Source of the DNA: Owenia fusiformis
Taxonomy: Eukaryota > Annelida > Polychaeta > Sabellida > Oweniidae
Assembly (NCBI GenBank): GCA_903813345.2
Contig: CAIIXF020000005.1
Location: 35,839,375-35,903,374, forward strand
Direction of reading: 5' to 3'
DNA length: 64,000 nt
Each line of letters begins with the position of its first letter. Within the stretch, counting starts at the first letter, position 1. The notes beneath the pieces were generated by a model. It was not told the origin of the DNA. It searched no databases and saw nothing but the letters and a program-made list of their open reading frames with translations. The translations under genes and the position numbers were made by a program. Of this stretch, positions 21,881 through 33,734 are shown piece by piece.

Positions 21881-21962
21881 ATGGGACAATTCAGAGTAAC
21901 ATTTTATCTCCCGCTGTGCTGCGTAATAGGTGCAGTCTTGGCAGGGGGTACGGATCATGAAG
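21881..21962 (+). CDS. carbonic anhydrase exon 1 (signal peptide)
   Basis: Codes MGQFRVTFYLPLCCV followed by IGAVLAGGTDHE and ends GAAG|gtaaat, phase 1. A positive residue, a hydrophobic core and an AxA-like site form a clear signal peptide. The start is chosen for its Kozak-like context (caacATGG) and because the hydrophobic leader begins there. Confidence 0.9.
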
Positions 21963-24900
21963 GTAAATTTTTCTCATATATATAATAACAAATAAGCAGG
22001 ATGTGTATGTTAATTTTTTATTGTTGTTGTCTTATCAATTTTTGGCACTGTTGCTTGCATATTTTGCAAGTTCATATTTATGTAGTGATTAAACTAAATA
22101 TCCTGAAACAAAAAAGATTGAAAAAATCAAATTAAATTGTCTTTTGGCGCTAGAAGGTAAATATCTGCACCTATTTTTTGTAACTGGCAATTTTGTCTAT
22201 TAGTCAAAGCATGATGATAAAAATATATAAACAATTTGACCACAAAATTTGAAACACAAAGCTATTTATTAAAATCAGTTACAATTTTGTCTATACACTT
22301 TGGAATAATTTGAAAAAAAATGTTTTGATACTATTCAAACTTTTATAGAATGATGATTAAATTTAAAAATGATAAAATTTTAAACACATGTTAATTCTAA
22401 TTTAGGTCAGTCATTAGTCCTGGGTTTCCAGGCTATATTTTGGTTCACCCAAAGGAACATTTGAGTTACAGTTGTTTTGTTCAATCTATGGAGAAGACAT
22501 GAGAACCTAGTAGCTAGAGTATGATAGCGTTGATTTTCTATATCTAGTCTCCTAGTAATCAAGATACACTTGAAGGGCAAGTTAAAGGGCAGTGATATTT
22601 CTATCTAAACAAGAATTTGCCCTTTCTACATATTGTATGTCCGTGTAGAACTAGAAAACAGCAACGCCATGGAGTAGCAAATTCCACCACAAACAAAACA
22701 CTTATCAAATACCTCATCATTTTGGACATTACATGATAGAAATAATAGATTTCAAAATATCTCAATTGCTAGGGTTTTAATAATATATATAATGGTTAAT
22801 AATAACCAAAAAATAGTAGAGCAGCCATAATACCTAACCTTTCAGGACAACAAATGATTTTATAGCTTTGATAATCTTTTAAGCTTTGATAATCTCTTTA
22901 ATGACCTCAATAGTAGCTTTAAGAGTCTTTTATAGGAGTCATGAAATAACAGTCATATGATATCCCAACGTCACTTAGATCAGCCAATACTGAATTTTCA
23001 AAACATAATTGAATCAGGGATTGTATAATTAAATCACCAATTCTGCATATCAACAACAAGCAACAGCAGCCTCATATCATCTGAAAATCGCATTTATTCA
23101 ATTGATTTTAGCTAAAATTTTAGCTAAACTTTTGAAGCCTTTCATATGAATAAGAAAAACCTAGCTAATTTTTAACTTGAACACTGAATAACATAGATTT
23201 ACTATTAAAAAGCTAAAATCTGAAAATGGAGATATGAATACAAGATTGACATAGATATTTTTGTTTTTATAGCAAAAAACAAAACTTTAATGACTTGACC
23301 TTAAAATGCTTAAACAGACTCCACACTTTATTAAAATGATTTGTTTTTTGTCAAACATATTATAGACGAATAAATAAATCTTTAATAAAAGAAAAGAAAA
23401 CTCAGTCAACTATTGAAGGTGAAAAATATAAGTCACTTTTTAAGACTGAATTTTTTAAAAGTCATTAAGTAGGATATTTAATCTGCAAAATATTTAAAGG
23501 ATGGCCATGCCTATAATTTTTAAATTAATGCAACATTCTGTCCTATGATAATTACAATTAATAAATGGAAATAGTCCTAGCTAATATTGACCTACTTTCG
23601 ATTCAAAATGGCTTCTCAAACACCTTTAGCATTTCAGGCATGGTACTTGAGCAAACTATGCCAGACAACATTCTATTAGGACATATGTATCTATAGATCC
23701 TAAAATGTTTGTTGAAGTTAATAATATGTTACAATTTTGAAGTTTGAGGGAATCAAATACAGACACAATATCCTTGCATTGTAAATAGGGTCGCAGTGAC
23801 ATAAATTCAAAATGGCATTCTCCAGTAGCTTTCTTTCTCTCATTTTAACACTATATCAAAATACAAATCTTTATATTAAGTGAAATCAGTATAGTTGTCA
23901 ATGGGAAGTTGAGGCAACACAAATAGATAAAATATTTGAACATACCGCTCCTTTAAAAAGTTAGTGAAAAAATAGATTTAGAAGTCAATGACCTCACTGA
24001 TAAGAAAAGACGCCTTAACAACTTACTATTTAATCACAATTATTCTATTTCTATTTATCCTTACTTGAGATTAATAGAGTTCAAATTGAGATTTTTCACA
24101 ATAAAATTTGAACTGCGTCAATATTATATGTATTTCCTATTTTTGAGAAATTGTGTCTAGGGGGCCAGAAATTTGGGTATTTCAAAAAGGGTTCAGTATG
24201 ATGCCTTTTCACACCTTTATTGAAGATAAACTCGAAACCCTATCTCAAGTAACATTGCAAGTACATAATATACTGCATTTTACTTTTAAAGTTTTTTACC
24301 CCCGTGTGAGCATGTATCATCTGGTAGATAAATCAGATCTCAAAGTAGCTCAGTATATATGTACACATGTACAGTAAAACCTGTCTAATATGAATGCCTC
24401 TGGGACTGGCCAAAAGATTATCAAATGTTCATTTCATGGTTTACAAACAAATGCAATGAGACAAAATAAAGTTGGGATACAGGAAAAGTGTTCACATTGA
24501 GAGGTGTTCAGATTAGAGAGGTGTTCGCATATACAGGTTTCACTGTAGGTACTAGCTTATACAGTTAGGCTGTCAGATCAATCTAATTAATGGTTTTATT
24601 AACCTCTCAGCTAAAATAAGATACATGATTATTGATAAACAATCGGCATAACTTTGTTGTCTTTCTCAAATGGTTTGATTTATATGCATTGAGGTGATTA
24701 CATGTGTATTTTTAAATTTCAGAAGTTCATTTTATCACCCATGTCTATTTATATTCTGTACTATCTATACATTTATTTGTTTATGAGATTTTAATGAAAA
24801 TCCTTTGCCTCACAGAGTGAAATATTTGAAATATTCACATTTTAATTGGTCACTCCAAATCGCTCCTCTATTTAGAGTTTTACTTTGAATTCATATTACA

Positions 24901-27900
24901 AAAAAACAATGTTTTATGACAAAATATTCATATCATATTATCTATTATACCTACTATAAATAGTACATGTGGTTCTCATCAAATGGGTTGATAGAATGAA
25001 CATTCAATGGGTGAAAAGAATGAACACTCAATGGGTGAAAAGAATGAACACTCAAAGGGTTAAAAGAATGAACACTCTATGGGTTAATAGAATGAACACT
25101 CAGTGGGTGAAAATAATGAACACTCAATTGGTGAAAAGAATGAACACTCAATGGGTGAAAAGAATGAACACTCAATGGGTTAAAAGAATGAACACTTAAT
25201 GGGTTTATCAGATGATAACTCAATGGGTTTATCGAATGAACACTCAATACTAAATTAACAAGCTACTTGTGTACTTCAAACACAGAGAGTTCTTAATCGT
25301 ATTATGTTAACTGCATAATAATGATAATACAAGAATAATGTTAAATATAGAATAAACAACACTTGATCTTTGATAGTTTTGCACAATCAAATTAAACTTG
25401 CTCAATTAGGGATAACCTCCTTAAAGTTTTAACCCCCACTGACTTGCCTCCCTGTAATGAATAATATTTCAATTGTCGCATCCCCAGATCTTCAGCCATT
25501 TTGTTAATGTGAATATTTTTTTCAGGTGAACATGGTGATGATGCACACAAACATTGGGGATACCATGGAGATGTGGGTATGTATCATAATTGAGAATACT
25601 ACTCATTTGTAACACCCATGATTATACTGAAATTATTAAATGCCCATGGGCATTACAAATGAAAGAAGAATTTTTGTGCCTTTTTGTGCTACTCTAAAAA
25701 CGTTTGGTTTACACCCAGAGTAACGATCGAGTACCATGAAAATATGGAAATGTCATCGGAGACATTTACATCTTGATTCTCATGGTTTCAATTGCTCCTA
25801 CTTCAACCTTGGAAATCGAAGAAGGGTCTCCATATATTGTTTAAATATATGTCAATCATTCAGGATTTATGGAGACATTTTAATCAGACTGTCAAAAATG
25901 TATACATACAACTGTTATTTATGAAACAATAAAACATATATGAAGGGAAACTGTATATAAAACACTCAAGCTACACTGAGATTATTCAGAAAATATATTT
26001 TTCTTTTGCCTAAAACAAATTGTTACATGCTAAATCCTTACAATGATACAATGCAATTCATGCATGGTTTCACAATTTAAGCATGGGTTTTTATGCATTA
26101 ATCCGTTACTGCTTCATAAACAATAGATCTACATTTTTATTTTATGTCTCCAGTTCATAGGTTTCTGGCATGAAAATGAATTTATTGGGTTTGTAATATG
26201 CACCTTACTTGCCGAGTTCAATGAACCCTCTGCTTTTAGAAATTATAAATATGAATGTAAAACTGAGCTCCAAGAATAAACAAGGTGCGTCTACATGTCT
26301 AAGGGTGTATCGCATATAAAGTTTCCACCTCAATATTTTCACCAAATCATCAAACATTCGCTGGTATTGCTTGAACTATCTATCTTTACATCTTCCATCA
26401 ATAAATAAGTAAGAAGATTTCTACTTGATAACATTTTTTTCTTAAAGTCTACTTTGACTACTTGACTTTTGGGTATTCTACTACCCCAATTTTCTTTATC
26501 AACCATGTTTAAGAATATAATAATTGCATTTTTCAAATTTCAACCTACAACAAACTTTTCTTGCAGAGATAGATAAAAGAGCTTTTTTTTGTTCTTAATC
26601 TGTGATTATACTTGTTTTTCAAAATCCAAAAACTTTAAAGTACAGTACCTAGTTCAAGAAAATGTAGATTTAACATGTTTGTCCCTATAATTCATCAATT
26701 TTGGCAACAGCAAATACACTAATCAATCTCAGTAGGTATCTTACAGATTTCTGCATTTAGAATCATTACCTACTGTTTACCTTTTGGAGATCTTTGCAAT
26801 TTTGAGATACTTAAGAATGATAACTAACATGTTGACATGTGGAGAAACTGAGCAACTACTTGCAATTTTGTCACTTTCTATGTCTGTAATTGTCGCTTAA
26901 GGGTAAGGGTTTCTTATTTTTACTCAATTCTCAGGTTATTCTGACCTTAAGCCTACATGCAGTTTCAACATATGGTAAACATTATTACATGACTGAAGAC
27001 AATGATGTGTATTTGAGACATTAATTCAATCAAAATACCGCAGTCTACTTATAATACAAAAATTGCTTTAACCCTGCTATCAGCGAAACAATTAATAATA
27101 TCATTTTATCTGATGGATACTAAATATGTATGGGGATAACAACAAAAGATAATTTTGGTATGTGCCACTAAAATCGTATCTGACTCATATGACGTCTTAA
27201 AAATAGTATCTGTCCGATCCCTCAAAAATCATAGGATATCCTCTATATATCTGGTTATGTTAAACATATAATTTTCTAGGCCCAAAACACTGGCCTGATT
27301 TGGAAAAGGGAGCAGCATGTGGTAGTGAATACAAGTACCAGTCCCCAATCAACGTTGAGTCAGACAATACAATCTACAGTCCCCATTTGAGGAAGTTCTT
27401 CACATGGTATGACCCACCTAAACCAACAGACAGAATGAGCCTAATCAACAATGGCCATACAGGTAATGTCATAAATACAGTAAAACCTGCATATTATGGA
27501 CATTTTTTACCAAGAAAAACATTCAGTGTTGGTAGGTGTTTGCTATAGAGAGGGTAATTTATATAGAAGTTTGTAGAGTATATGCCGAGGCATGGTGTCC
27601 ACTAAAGACAGGTGTTCACTAGAGAGAGGTGTTCATCAAGACTTACTGTATTAGCTTCTTCGACAATGGTTATATGGGTCATATGCAAAAAGAATAGAAG
27701 CCTTAATACTGGCCTAATTTCAGCTTTGTTATTGGACACCCATATACCTTTTTTCTCAAACAATTTAGTTTGACACAACACAAACCTTTTGAACTCCTTC
27801 AACTTTTCAAATGATCATTTAATAGTCGCTGTATATAATAACAGTATAATAACATGCAATTGAGCGGCAAAACATGATATGGCTTGACACAAGATACAAC

Positions 27901-30895
27901 GGTTGGATTGAGTTCAAAATGTCATGTATGTCTGCAATGGGATGTTCAGGGGCATATTAATGGTGGAAGATATCATTTATAAACTGAACATTAATTGCAA
28001 TATTTTATTCAATTTTAAAAAAAATCAATCAAATTTCACTTTTATAATTCTGTTATGTGTTCATTGTGAACACTCACTTGAATGCAAATCGATTTATTTT
28101 AAGTGACTAACTGAACACTAATCTAGCTAGTAATATAGTATCATCCTATACAAAATTTGAATCAGAAGCATATTATGCAAATCATATAGTAAATACTGTA
28201 TATTAACATGCATCCGTTTTATGCAGAGAAATGTTTATTTTTGCATTGCTTTGATATTTTCTCACATTTAAATGTTAACTTAATTCTTATATTCTTTGCT
28301 TTTTAGTGCAATTAAACATTGATGGTGATTATTTTGTGACCGGTGGGGGCTTGATAGGTGTCTATGAAGCCCTACAGCTTCATTTCCATTGGGGGTCCGT
28401 AGATGCCCAGGGTTCGGAGCATACACTAAATGGCAAAGCCTTCCCCTTAGAGGTATTTATCTAATCCTATAATTTCACACCAAGAGGTACAACTGAACTT
28501 GGCCAAATTTTAAACAAAATTGGCGAGCTAATTCTTAATAATATATGTTTTTTATTAACGTTTTGACACTAAACTGCACGTCTTCCATCTGATGATTGAC
28601 ATGTCTTACCTCAATGACAGCTGGTTGACCATGTAAAAAGGAGACAGCAAAAATTCTCACATTAGGGGGTTGGAAAGTATACTTTTAAACACACTTGACC
28701 TTGACCTGTAAAAACTAATAGTTCAAATCATAGATTATAATTTCTTACTGATTTTTACCAATTTTAAAATTTACGTGACTTTATTCATCACAAAACATTA
28801 AAACTTCAATAATATATTTCATTTTGTTACAGATGCACATCGTGACATATAATACAAAGAAATACCAGAATGCGGGAGAGGCACTTGCCTCAAATGACCA
28901 CAGTGCTTTGGCTGTATTGGGGGTGTGGTTTGAGGTAGGCCTTTAAGACAAACAACACTCACTGATTACTTTCTGAAAGAAGTCAACTCCATTAATACTA
29001 CTACTTATTGATCACCCCTCGTACTTCTACTTATTGATCACCATGTACGAGGGTTGTTCAATAAAAATTCATATAAATGCTCTCATTTTCATGTTCATCT
29101 TCAAATTAAGTTAACATTTTTGAAGGTTATATTTACTTATTATAATGATCTTTTTCTGCAGATGAGTGACACAGATAATGAATATGTTCAAGCAGTTTTG
29201 GATCACCTTGCCGATGTTGAAAATCCAAGTGCTGGTAAAGATTTTCATTTATTTTTGAAATATTATTTTTCCTGGATAACGATTACAAACTTGGAATAGA
29301 AACATAGATCATTGATTCTCAGAATCTCAGCGCCATTGATTTTCATTATTCGAGTAACCTACTCAAACTCTGGGTGATGGGTTGTCATGGTAACCTAGGA
29401 GTAGGGGGTGCAGGGCAGGTGCAGAACAGTTATCTTAAATATGCCCAAAAAGTCTAACAATTCTCTGATTTAATGAAAAACAGCATGGAATATGTGAGAT
29501 ATGCGAAGCTTTCAGGATCTAGCTAAGATGTATGTTAGATAAAACCAGGCTTGAACCTGATTATGTAATCTAAAACGGATATGAACATACCTATTTTTAA
29601 GCCTTCTAATTCATTGAACCCAACCATTCCTTCCATTCTGCACAGTTAGCAGTGTCTTAAACCAGAACCATTCCATTCCCTTCTTAACCATAATATATAT
29701 GATCACCAATGTCTTAACCAAAAGCAACAGAATCTTTTTTTAGAATAAGTTTTGTTAATGATCTGATCTTACTTTTCTCCCTATCTTCATAAGGAAGCAC
29801 TGCAAAGTATCAATACAGTTTAAAAAAGCGTTACATCTACATCTACAGTTCAATCTCACTCCTACTGACTTGCTATTGAACCCCTGGGATGAACATACTT
29901 AAGTTTGTTAATCTTAGCTATGTAGATGGGGGATGTTGATGCAGCATTTGCGAATGATATTTCAACAAACCAGCTTTTTTGGATTGGCCAAGATATTTAA
30001 TATACGTGTATATATGCCTAGAGAAACTATAAGCATGAATATTTATATTTACGGTATACTTATTTATTTCTAGATGCTAGCAGCGAAGTGGCAGCTTTTG
30101 CTCTGAAGCATGTTCTACCGAAGGACATAGAATCTTTCTATCGTTACTATGGTTCCCTAACAACACCTACATGCAACGAAGTTGTAGAATGGACTCTCTT
30201 CAAAGAAACAGTACCAATTTCTGAAGGCCAGGTAAGTTTTTTCTTATTTGTTAGTTGTTTTTTTTTGTATTTGGTTGTTTGTTTCCATGTAAGATTTCAT
30301 ATTTTCTGAGTATACTTCTGTAAATATTGTGATTCATATTGTTTGCACTACATGTATGTAAGTGTTATACCTCTTGTCACTACATAAAATATAGATCACT
30401 GTCTGATAATATACAGTATATTTGCCAGTCAACAATAAGATCATGAATTGTTTCATAATTTTTATATTTTATTGGCCTATATACTGTATACTATATAATT
30501 TCATGCCATTATATTAGAAAACAGAATAATTTGTATTGAAAGTGCTGCCAAGAAATAGTTTTCGCATCAAATCAAAATATTTTTCTAAAAAAAAACATAT
30601 ACCAAAAATTGCTAATTCTAAAAATAATATCTCTTTTAATTTTCAGTTGGTTCAGTTGCGTTCTGTATTCAGCAATGAGATGAATGAAGACGGTAATCCT
30701 ATAGCAATGGGTGACAATTATCGACCAACGCAGCCGTTAAATGGACGCAATGTTCTCCGCAGTTTCTTAACAGAAAAAGAAGCGAAAGAGCATGGAAGAA
30801 AGCCAGTTTTGTATAATGTTGATGGGGCAGCCTCAAACACAGCACTCTCTATATCTTTATTATTAAGTGTTCTTTTAATGAAATTTCTGTTTTGA
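21881..30895 (+). CDS. alpha-carbonic anhydrase, secreted/GPI-anchored type (8 coding exons, 347 aa)
   Basis: Eight exons join without a stop: 21881-21962, 25526-25576, 27280-27462, 28307-28452, 28833-28934, 29162-29234, 30074-30231, 30647-30895 (1044 nt with TGA). The ATG has A at -3 and G at +4. Residues 1-21 form a signal peptide (cleavage likely after VLA). The alpha-CA fold follows, with CA II-equivalent residues His64 (H104), zinc ligands His94/96 (H131, H133 in LHFHWG) and His119 (H156), Glu106 (E143) and Thr199/200 in SLTTPTC (T242-T243). C58 and C246 match the disulfide of extracellular CAs. The protein ends with a small-residue stretch (GAAS, 325-328) and a hydrophobic tail without cytoplasmic residues, as in GPI-anchored CA IV/XV. 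Expected role: reversible CO2 hydration at the outer cell surface (acid-base balance, possibly biomineralisation; inferred). No usable N-glycosylation sequon was seen. CA IV/XV membership is inferred from architecture. Confidence 0.95.
24372..24545. mobile_element. 174-bp pogo/Tigger-like MITE
   Basis: Ends CAGTAAAACCTGT / ACAGGTTTCACTG are inverted with one mismatch and flanked by TA on both sides. The interior includes GAGAGGTGTTC phrases. It belongs to the same family as 27478-27648. Confidence 0.8.
24982..25247 (+). repeat. 24-bp minisatellite in carbonic anhydrase intron 1, ~11 copies
   Basis: The unit contains GAATGAACACTCAATGGG followed by (T/G)(G/T)AAAA. A divisible-by-three unit without stops gives an open frame repeating KRMNTQWV. 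It is intronic, with no splice support, so not a protein. Confidence 0.9.
25526..25576 (+). CDS. carbonic anhydrase exon 2 (HWGY motif)
   Basis: The 51-nt exon lies after tttttcag and ends at GTGG|gtatgt. It encodes GEHGDDAHKHWGYHGDVG. The HWxY element marks the N-terminus of the mature alpha-CA fold. Phase 1 at both ends. Confidence 0.88.
25577..27279 (+). other. carbonic anhydrase intron 2
   Basis: A 1.7-kb intron. The end segment at 27205-27241 (CTCAAAAATCATAGGATATCC) resembles one arm of the hairpin element at 11081. The rest is not recognised. Confidence 0.6.
27280..27462 (+). CDS. carbonic anhydrase exon 3 (first cysteine, QSPIN, proton-shuttle His)
   Basis: The acceptor is ttttctag and the donor gtaatg. 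It encodes PKHWPDLEKG, ACGSEYKYQSPINVE and SLINNGHT. It carries the first disulfide cysteine and the histidine equivalent to His64. A MITE starts 15 bp after its donor. Confidence 0.95.
27478..27648. mobile_element. 171-bp pogo/Tigger-like MITE next to the exon 3 donor
   Basis: CAGTAAAACCTGC at the left and AGACTTACTG at the right, with TA on both sides. GGTGTTCACTAGAGAGAGG phrases lie inside. It begins 15 bp after the exon 3/intron 3 boundary of the carbonic anhydrase gene, so it must leave the donor functional. Confidence 0.75.
27649..28306 (+). other. rest of carbonic anhydrase intron 3
   Basis: No further element ends or coding blocks. Confidence 0.5.
28307..28452 (+). CDS. carbonic anhydrase exon 4 (zinc ligands 1 and 2)
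   Basis: The acceptor is ctttttag and the donor gtattt; length 146 nt. It encodes GLIGVYEALQLHFHWG and SVDAQGSEHTLNGKAF: two zinc histidines and the Glu that orients the catalytic threonine. Confidence 0.96.
28453..28832 (+). other. carbonic anhydrase intron 4
   Basis: A 380-bp intron, nothing recognised. Confidence 0.6.
28833..28934 (+). CDS. carbonic anhydrase exon 5 (zinc ligand 3)
   Basis: A 102-nt phase-0 exon after ttgttacag, ending GAG|gtaggc. It encodes MHIVTYNTKKYQ and then LAVLGVWFE. The His of MHIV is the third zinc ligand; LAVLGVWFE is the conserved central strand. Confidence 0.96.
29162..29234 (+). CDS. carbonic anhydrase exon 6
   Basis: A 73-nt exon after tttctgcag, ending AGTGCTG|gtaaag. 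It encodes MSDTDNEYVQAVLDHL and ADVENPSA, the helix that links the catalytic strand to the C-terminal half. Phases agree with both neighbours. Confidence 0.92.
29235..30073 (+). other. carbonic anhydrase intron 6
   Basis: An 839-bp intron. A short TTATTGATCACC duplication lies just upstream, in intron 5 (about 29006-29042). No element recognised. Confidence 0.55.
30074..30231 (+). CDS. carbonic anhydrase exon 7 (SLTTPTC active-site signature)
   Basis: The acceptor is atttctag and the donor gtaagt; 158 nt. It encodes FALKHVLPKDIESFYRYYG and SLTTPTCNEVVEWTLFKE. It supplies the two active-site threonines, the second disulfide cysteine and the conserved Trp. Confidence 0.96.
30232..30646 (+). 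other. carbonic anhydrase intron 7
   Basis: A 415-bp intron with T-rich runs after the donor; nothing else. Confidence 0.6.
30647..30895 (+). CDS. carbonic anhydrase exon 8 (C-terminus with GPI-type tail)
   Basis: The exon follows aattttcag and ends in TGA at 30893-30895. It encodes the last strands (LRSVFSNEM, NYRPTQPLNGRNVL), an acidic/basic linker (TEKEAKEHGRK), then GAASNTALS and a leucine-rich hydrophobic end. This is the arrangement of a GPI attachment signal; a short plain membrane anchor is the alternative. Confidence 0.93.
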   Translation: MVQLRSVFSNEMNEDGNPIAMGDNYRPTQPLNGRNVLRSFLTEKEAKEHGRKPVLYNVDGAASNTALSISLLLSVLLMKFLF

Positions 30896-31680
30896 TATCT
30901 TAACATAGCATAGGGTATAATAGACTTTGATCATAATGTCTCGATGGATTTATTTTGTTTTGAAACATACATAATGAAAATAAGGTAATAAACTGCCGAT
31001 AATATGGACATTTACAAATGTAGCCAAAGGTTTAGTTATGCATTAAGCATTTGCACTATCACACCCAACATGAGGGAATAGGGAACGGGTGGCCCAAGCC
31101 TTGATACCAGACTATCAATGGTTTATACAGATACGTCAACATTATGGACATTTATATACATATCAATGGGTTGCAACTCTCTCAATATCCCAAAATATGT
31201 CTCAAAATGTAACCTACTTTTAATATGAGAAAATATAATACTTGTTAGGGAGAATAAGTTAATCTTATATATTCAACTATTATATGCTCTCAGGTCAGTA
31301 TATATTTCTCTATAGCAATGCTGTACAGTATACCTTCACTTTCCTTGTAAGTGTTTTTACACATACACTGCCATCTTCAAATATACGAGATCGGTCAGTC
31401 TGTTTTTACATAGAGCATCATTTTGATCAAAGCTACAGTATATTGCATTATTATGTAAAACTTATCATCCATGTATATGTTTATTGTTTAATATACTATG
31501 TAAATTATAACACCATAAATAAGGATTTTATATTTCAACTTACATTCATTATTCTGTATCATAGCATCAGGAATTGCACAGTCAAGTATTTAATGACACT
31601 TGATGTCAAATGACACTTGATGTCATATGACACTCAATGTAATGTCAAAATGTAAAAAAGGTGTTTATATTTTGGTGTAT
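30896..31680 (+). other. 3' flank / 3' UTR of the carbonic anhydrase gene
   Basis: Includes the AATAAA at 30987 and a near-tandem ATGACACTTGATGTCA repeat (31590-31640). A 109-codon plus frame (31284-31613) is AT-driven and unrecognised. Confidence 0.35.
30987..30992 (+). promoter_or_regulatory. possible poly(A) signal of the carbonic anhydrase gene
   Basis: AATAAA lies 92 bp after the stop codon. Other A-rich candidates occur downstream (around 32170-32200 and 33382), so the true 3' end may be farther. Confidence 0.35.
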
Positions 31681-31689
31681 CTGACAGGC

Positions 31690-31945
31690 TGGATTAAGAG
31701 CAAGGTGGGATAATGATTGATGTTGAGGGTGTGATATAAAAGGTTTTGAAAGTGGGGGGTGAGACTTTATGGGTGAGAGGTGACAGAATAGTGGTGAGAA
31801 AGGTCAAAGATGGAGGATGGAGGTCAAAGATGCGAAGGCGAGAAAGGCTGGTGCATTGTGGGTAACAGAGTTATGAGGGGTGGGAGAAGCTGGGGGTTAA
31901 AGACTAAGTGTAAGAGATGGCCAGGATATGAAGGTAAAGCTGAGG
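31690..31945 (+). repeat. ~250-bp purine-rich (G+A) tract
   Basis: A long stretch with few pyrimidines on the plus strand: repeated GGTGAGA, GGTCAAAGATGGAGG and GTGGGAGAAGC phrases. It stands out in base composition from its neighbours. Possibly an ancient degenerate minisatellite in the 3' region of the carbonic anhydrase gene. Confidence 0.5.
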
Positions 31946-33734
31946 AAAGTCTTAATACAAATTAAATTGTGTATGATGTACTTTGTACTTCAAATTACTT
32001 CAAAGATAAATTGTATATTGTAAGTCACATATGTAATGTAAAAACACATGTACAGTATATTAATAGCATTTTAAATCCCTCAAGGACCGGGTCAATATTG
32101 AGATGCTGTCTAAAAAGGAATTAATTACCTCTCAAAAAATATGCAATTGAATTTTATTGATTTCTAACGAATAAAATAAAATAAAAAATAAAAAATGATA
32201 TACAGGGTCCAAAATGTACAAATGAAATAGACTCAACCTACCCATTTTTTAATTTATTAATTATGTTTAATTGTGATCAAAACAGGATAGGTTGCATCAA
32301 TCTATTGACCTTGTCTCTGAGATAGTTTACAAATCAATCAAAAGTAGTTCTATAAATAAATATATATGTTATCAATAGTTTTCAAAATAATAGTATAGTA
32401 AATGATGAATACTGTTATCTTGTTTAAAACATGTTAGTTACAAATCAGTTATTCTGATTAAACTGACATCATGTGATGAAATGTTATTTGTAATGACATT
32501 GAGCATGTCAGTTTTAAACAAGTAAAAGTATAAACTGACATCAAACTAAGCAATAAGTCAATTGTACTCTTAAATCATCAAATAATTACACTTTAAGTTT
32601 ATAAATAAATAAACACTATATAGTATTTTATAAAATAAACTTTTGTTATCATTGTCATAGGACGGTGTATGTAAGTTCAAATGCCCTATTTTGATTATGC
32701 CCTTGATGCTTTAATCCTTGATTTACTATACCCTTCATCTATATGCCCTAAAATGGTCCAGATATGCCCTTGATTTATGTACCCTCTGTTTATATGCCCT
32801 TGTTTGTTTCACAGATTTGATATCATGTCCAACCAACAATCACATACTAACCATGGAAGTCACCCCAATTTTTGCCAATTTGAAGTGATAATTTGCCCAA
32901 GGAGAATCCAACATCTGTCTAAATATGAAAAAACAATAGTCTACATTTTAACTAAGAGCCAGCATGGCTGATTTCTCTAATGTAAGGCCTTACTAAAATT
33001 GATGAAATCTCAGAGAAAATATAAACTATTCACTGGTAGAAAAGATGTCTCTGATACAATAAATGTATAAGTAGTAGTAGTGTAGATGCTGTTTTTGATG
33101 CCACTAATTCAGCCGCATCTGCCATCTTTTTAAGTTTAAACCGAAAGATCATGTCATCATGAAATAGAAAGCATGCAATCTGCATTCTACAGTACAATAC
33201 CCCATCTATAACACACTGCAATATATATAAAATTATTAGAATTGTAAAAATAAACAATTTTTCATTTTTTATGTATATATACTAATTTGATAATTGCAAT
33301 GTCATTTGCTTTTTATAATTTTAATAATTCGATATCATTTTCTCAGCTCACCTTGTATTGATGTCAATGTGTAAATTGAAAAAATAAAAGTCACGAAAGA
33401 CATCCTCTATACAGTATCTGATATTCTTTTAAAATGCTCTATACAGAATATCTGAAAAACATTCATGAACCAGAACATTGCTGTAATACAGAATCAACCT
33501 TTTTTGTTTTCCCTGAAGTAATCAATCTTCATTTTACTTTACATGTTCTTGGGAACAAGGGCTAATAGATATTGATAGTGCACTTTAACACAAACACAAT
33601 GCATTAATATAACACTATAGATACTCAAGTTCAAGGCCAAAAATCTCAGCTCAAGATATGGAGACTTGTCTTATGATGAATTGGACTTACATTCAAGCAT
33701 CTTATAATATATGAATGTTTTCATATGGAATTAA
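31946..33734. other. non-coding
   Basis: Contains A-rich runs (ATAAAATAAAATAAAAA at 32173). Near 32645-32800 are several repeats of TATGCCCT(T/A) phrases, a short degenerate array. No gene seen. Confidence 0.35.

Larger units (their letters stand above)
21963..25525 (+). other. carbonic anhydrase intron 1
   Basis: A 3.56-kb intron. Apart from the MITE at 24372 and the minisatellite at 24982 I see only AT-rich sequence. A 74-codon frame at 24153-24377 is unrecognised and was rejected. Confidence 0.7.

Noticed and set aside
24969-25199. 76-codon ORF with KRMNTQWV repeats
   Set aside because: It lies in a carbonic anhydrase intron and results from a 24-bp unit divisible by three; no splice or start evidence.
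25736-25924. 62-codon ORF just after carbonic anhydrase exon 2
   Set aside because: Lies inside intron 2, which has good GT-AG boundaries and correct phase across it.
31284-31613. 109-codon ORF downstream of carbonic anhydrase
   Set aside because: Rich in F, Y, I and L as expected from AT-rich DNA; no family, no splice context.
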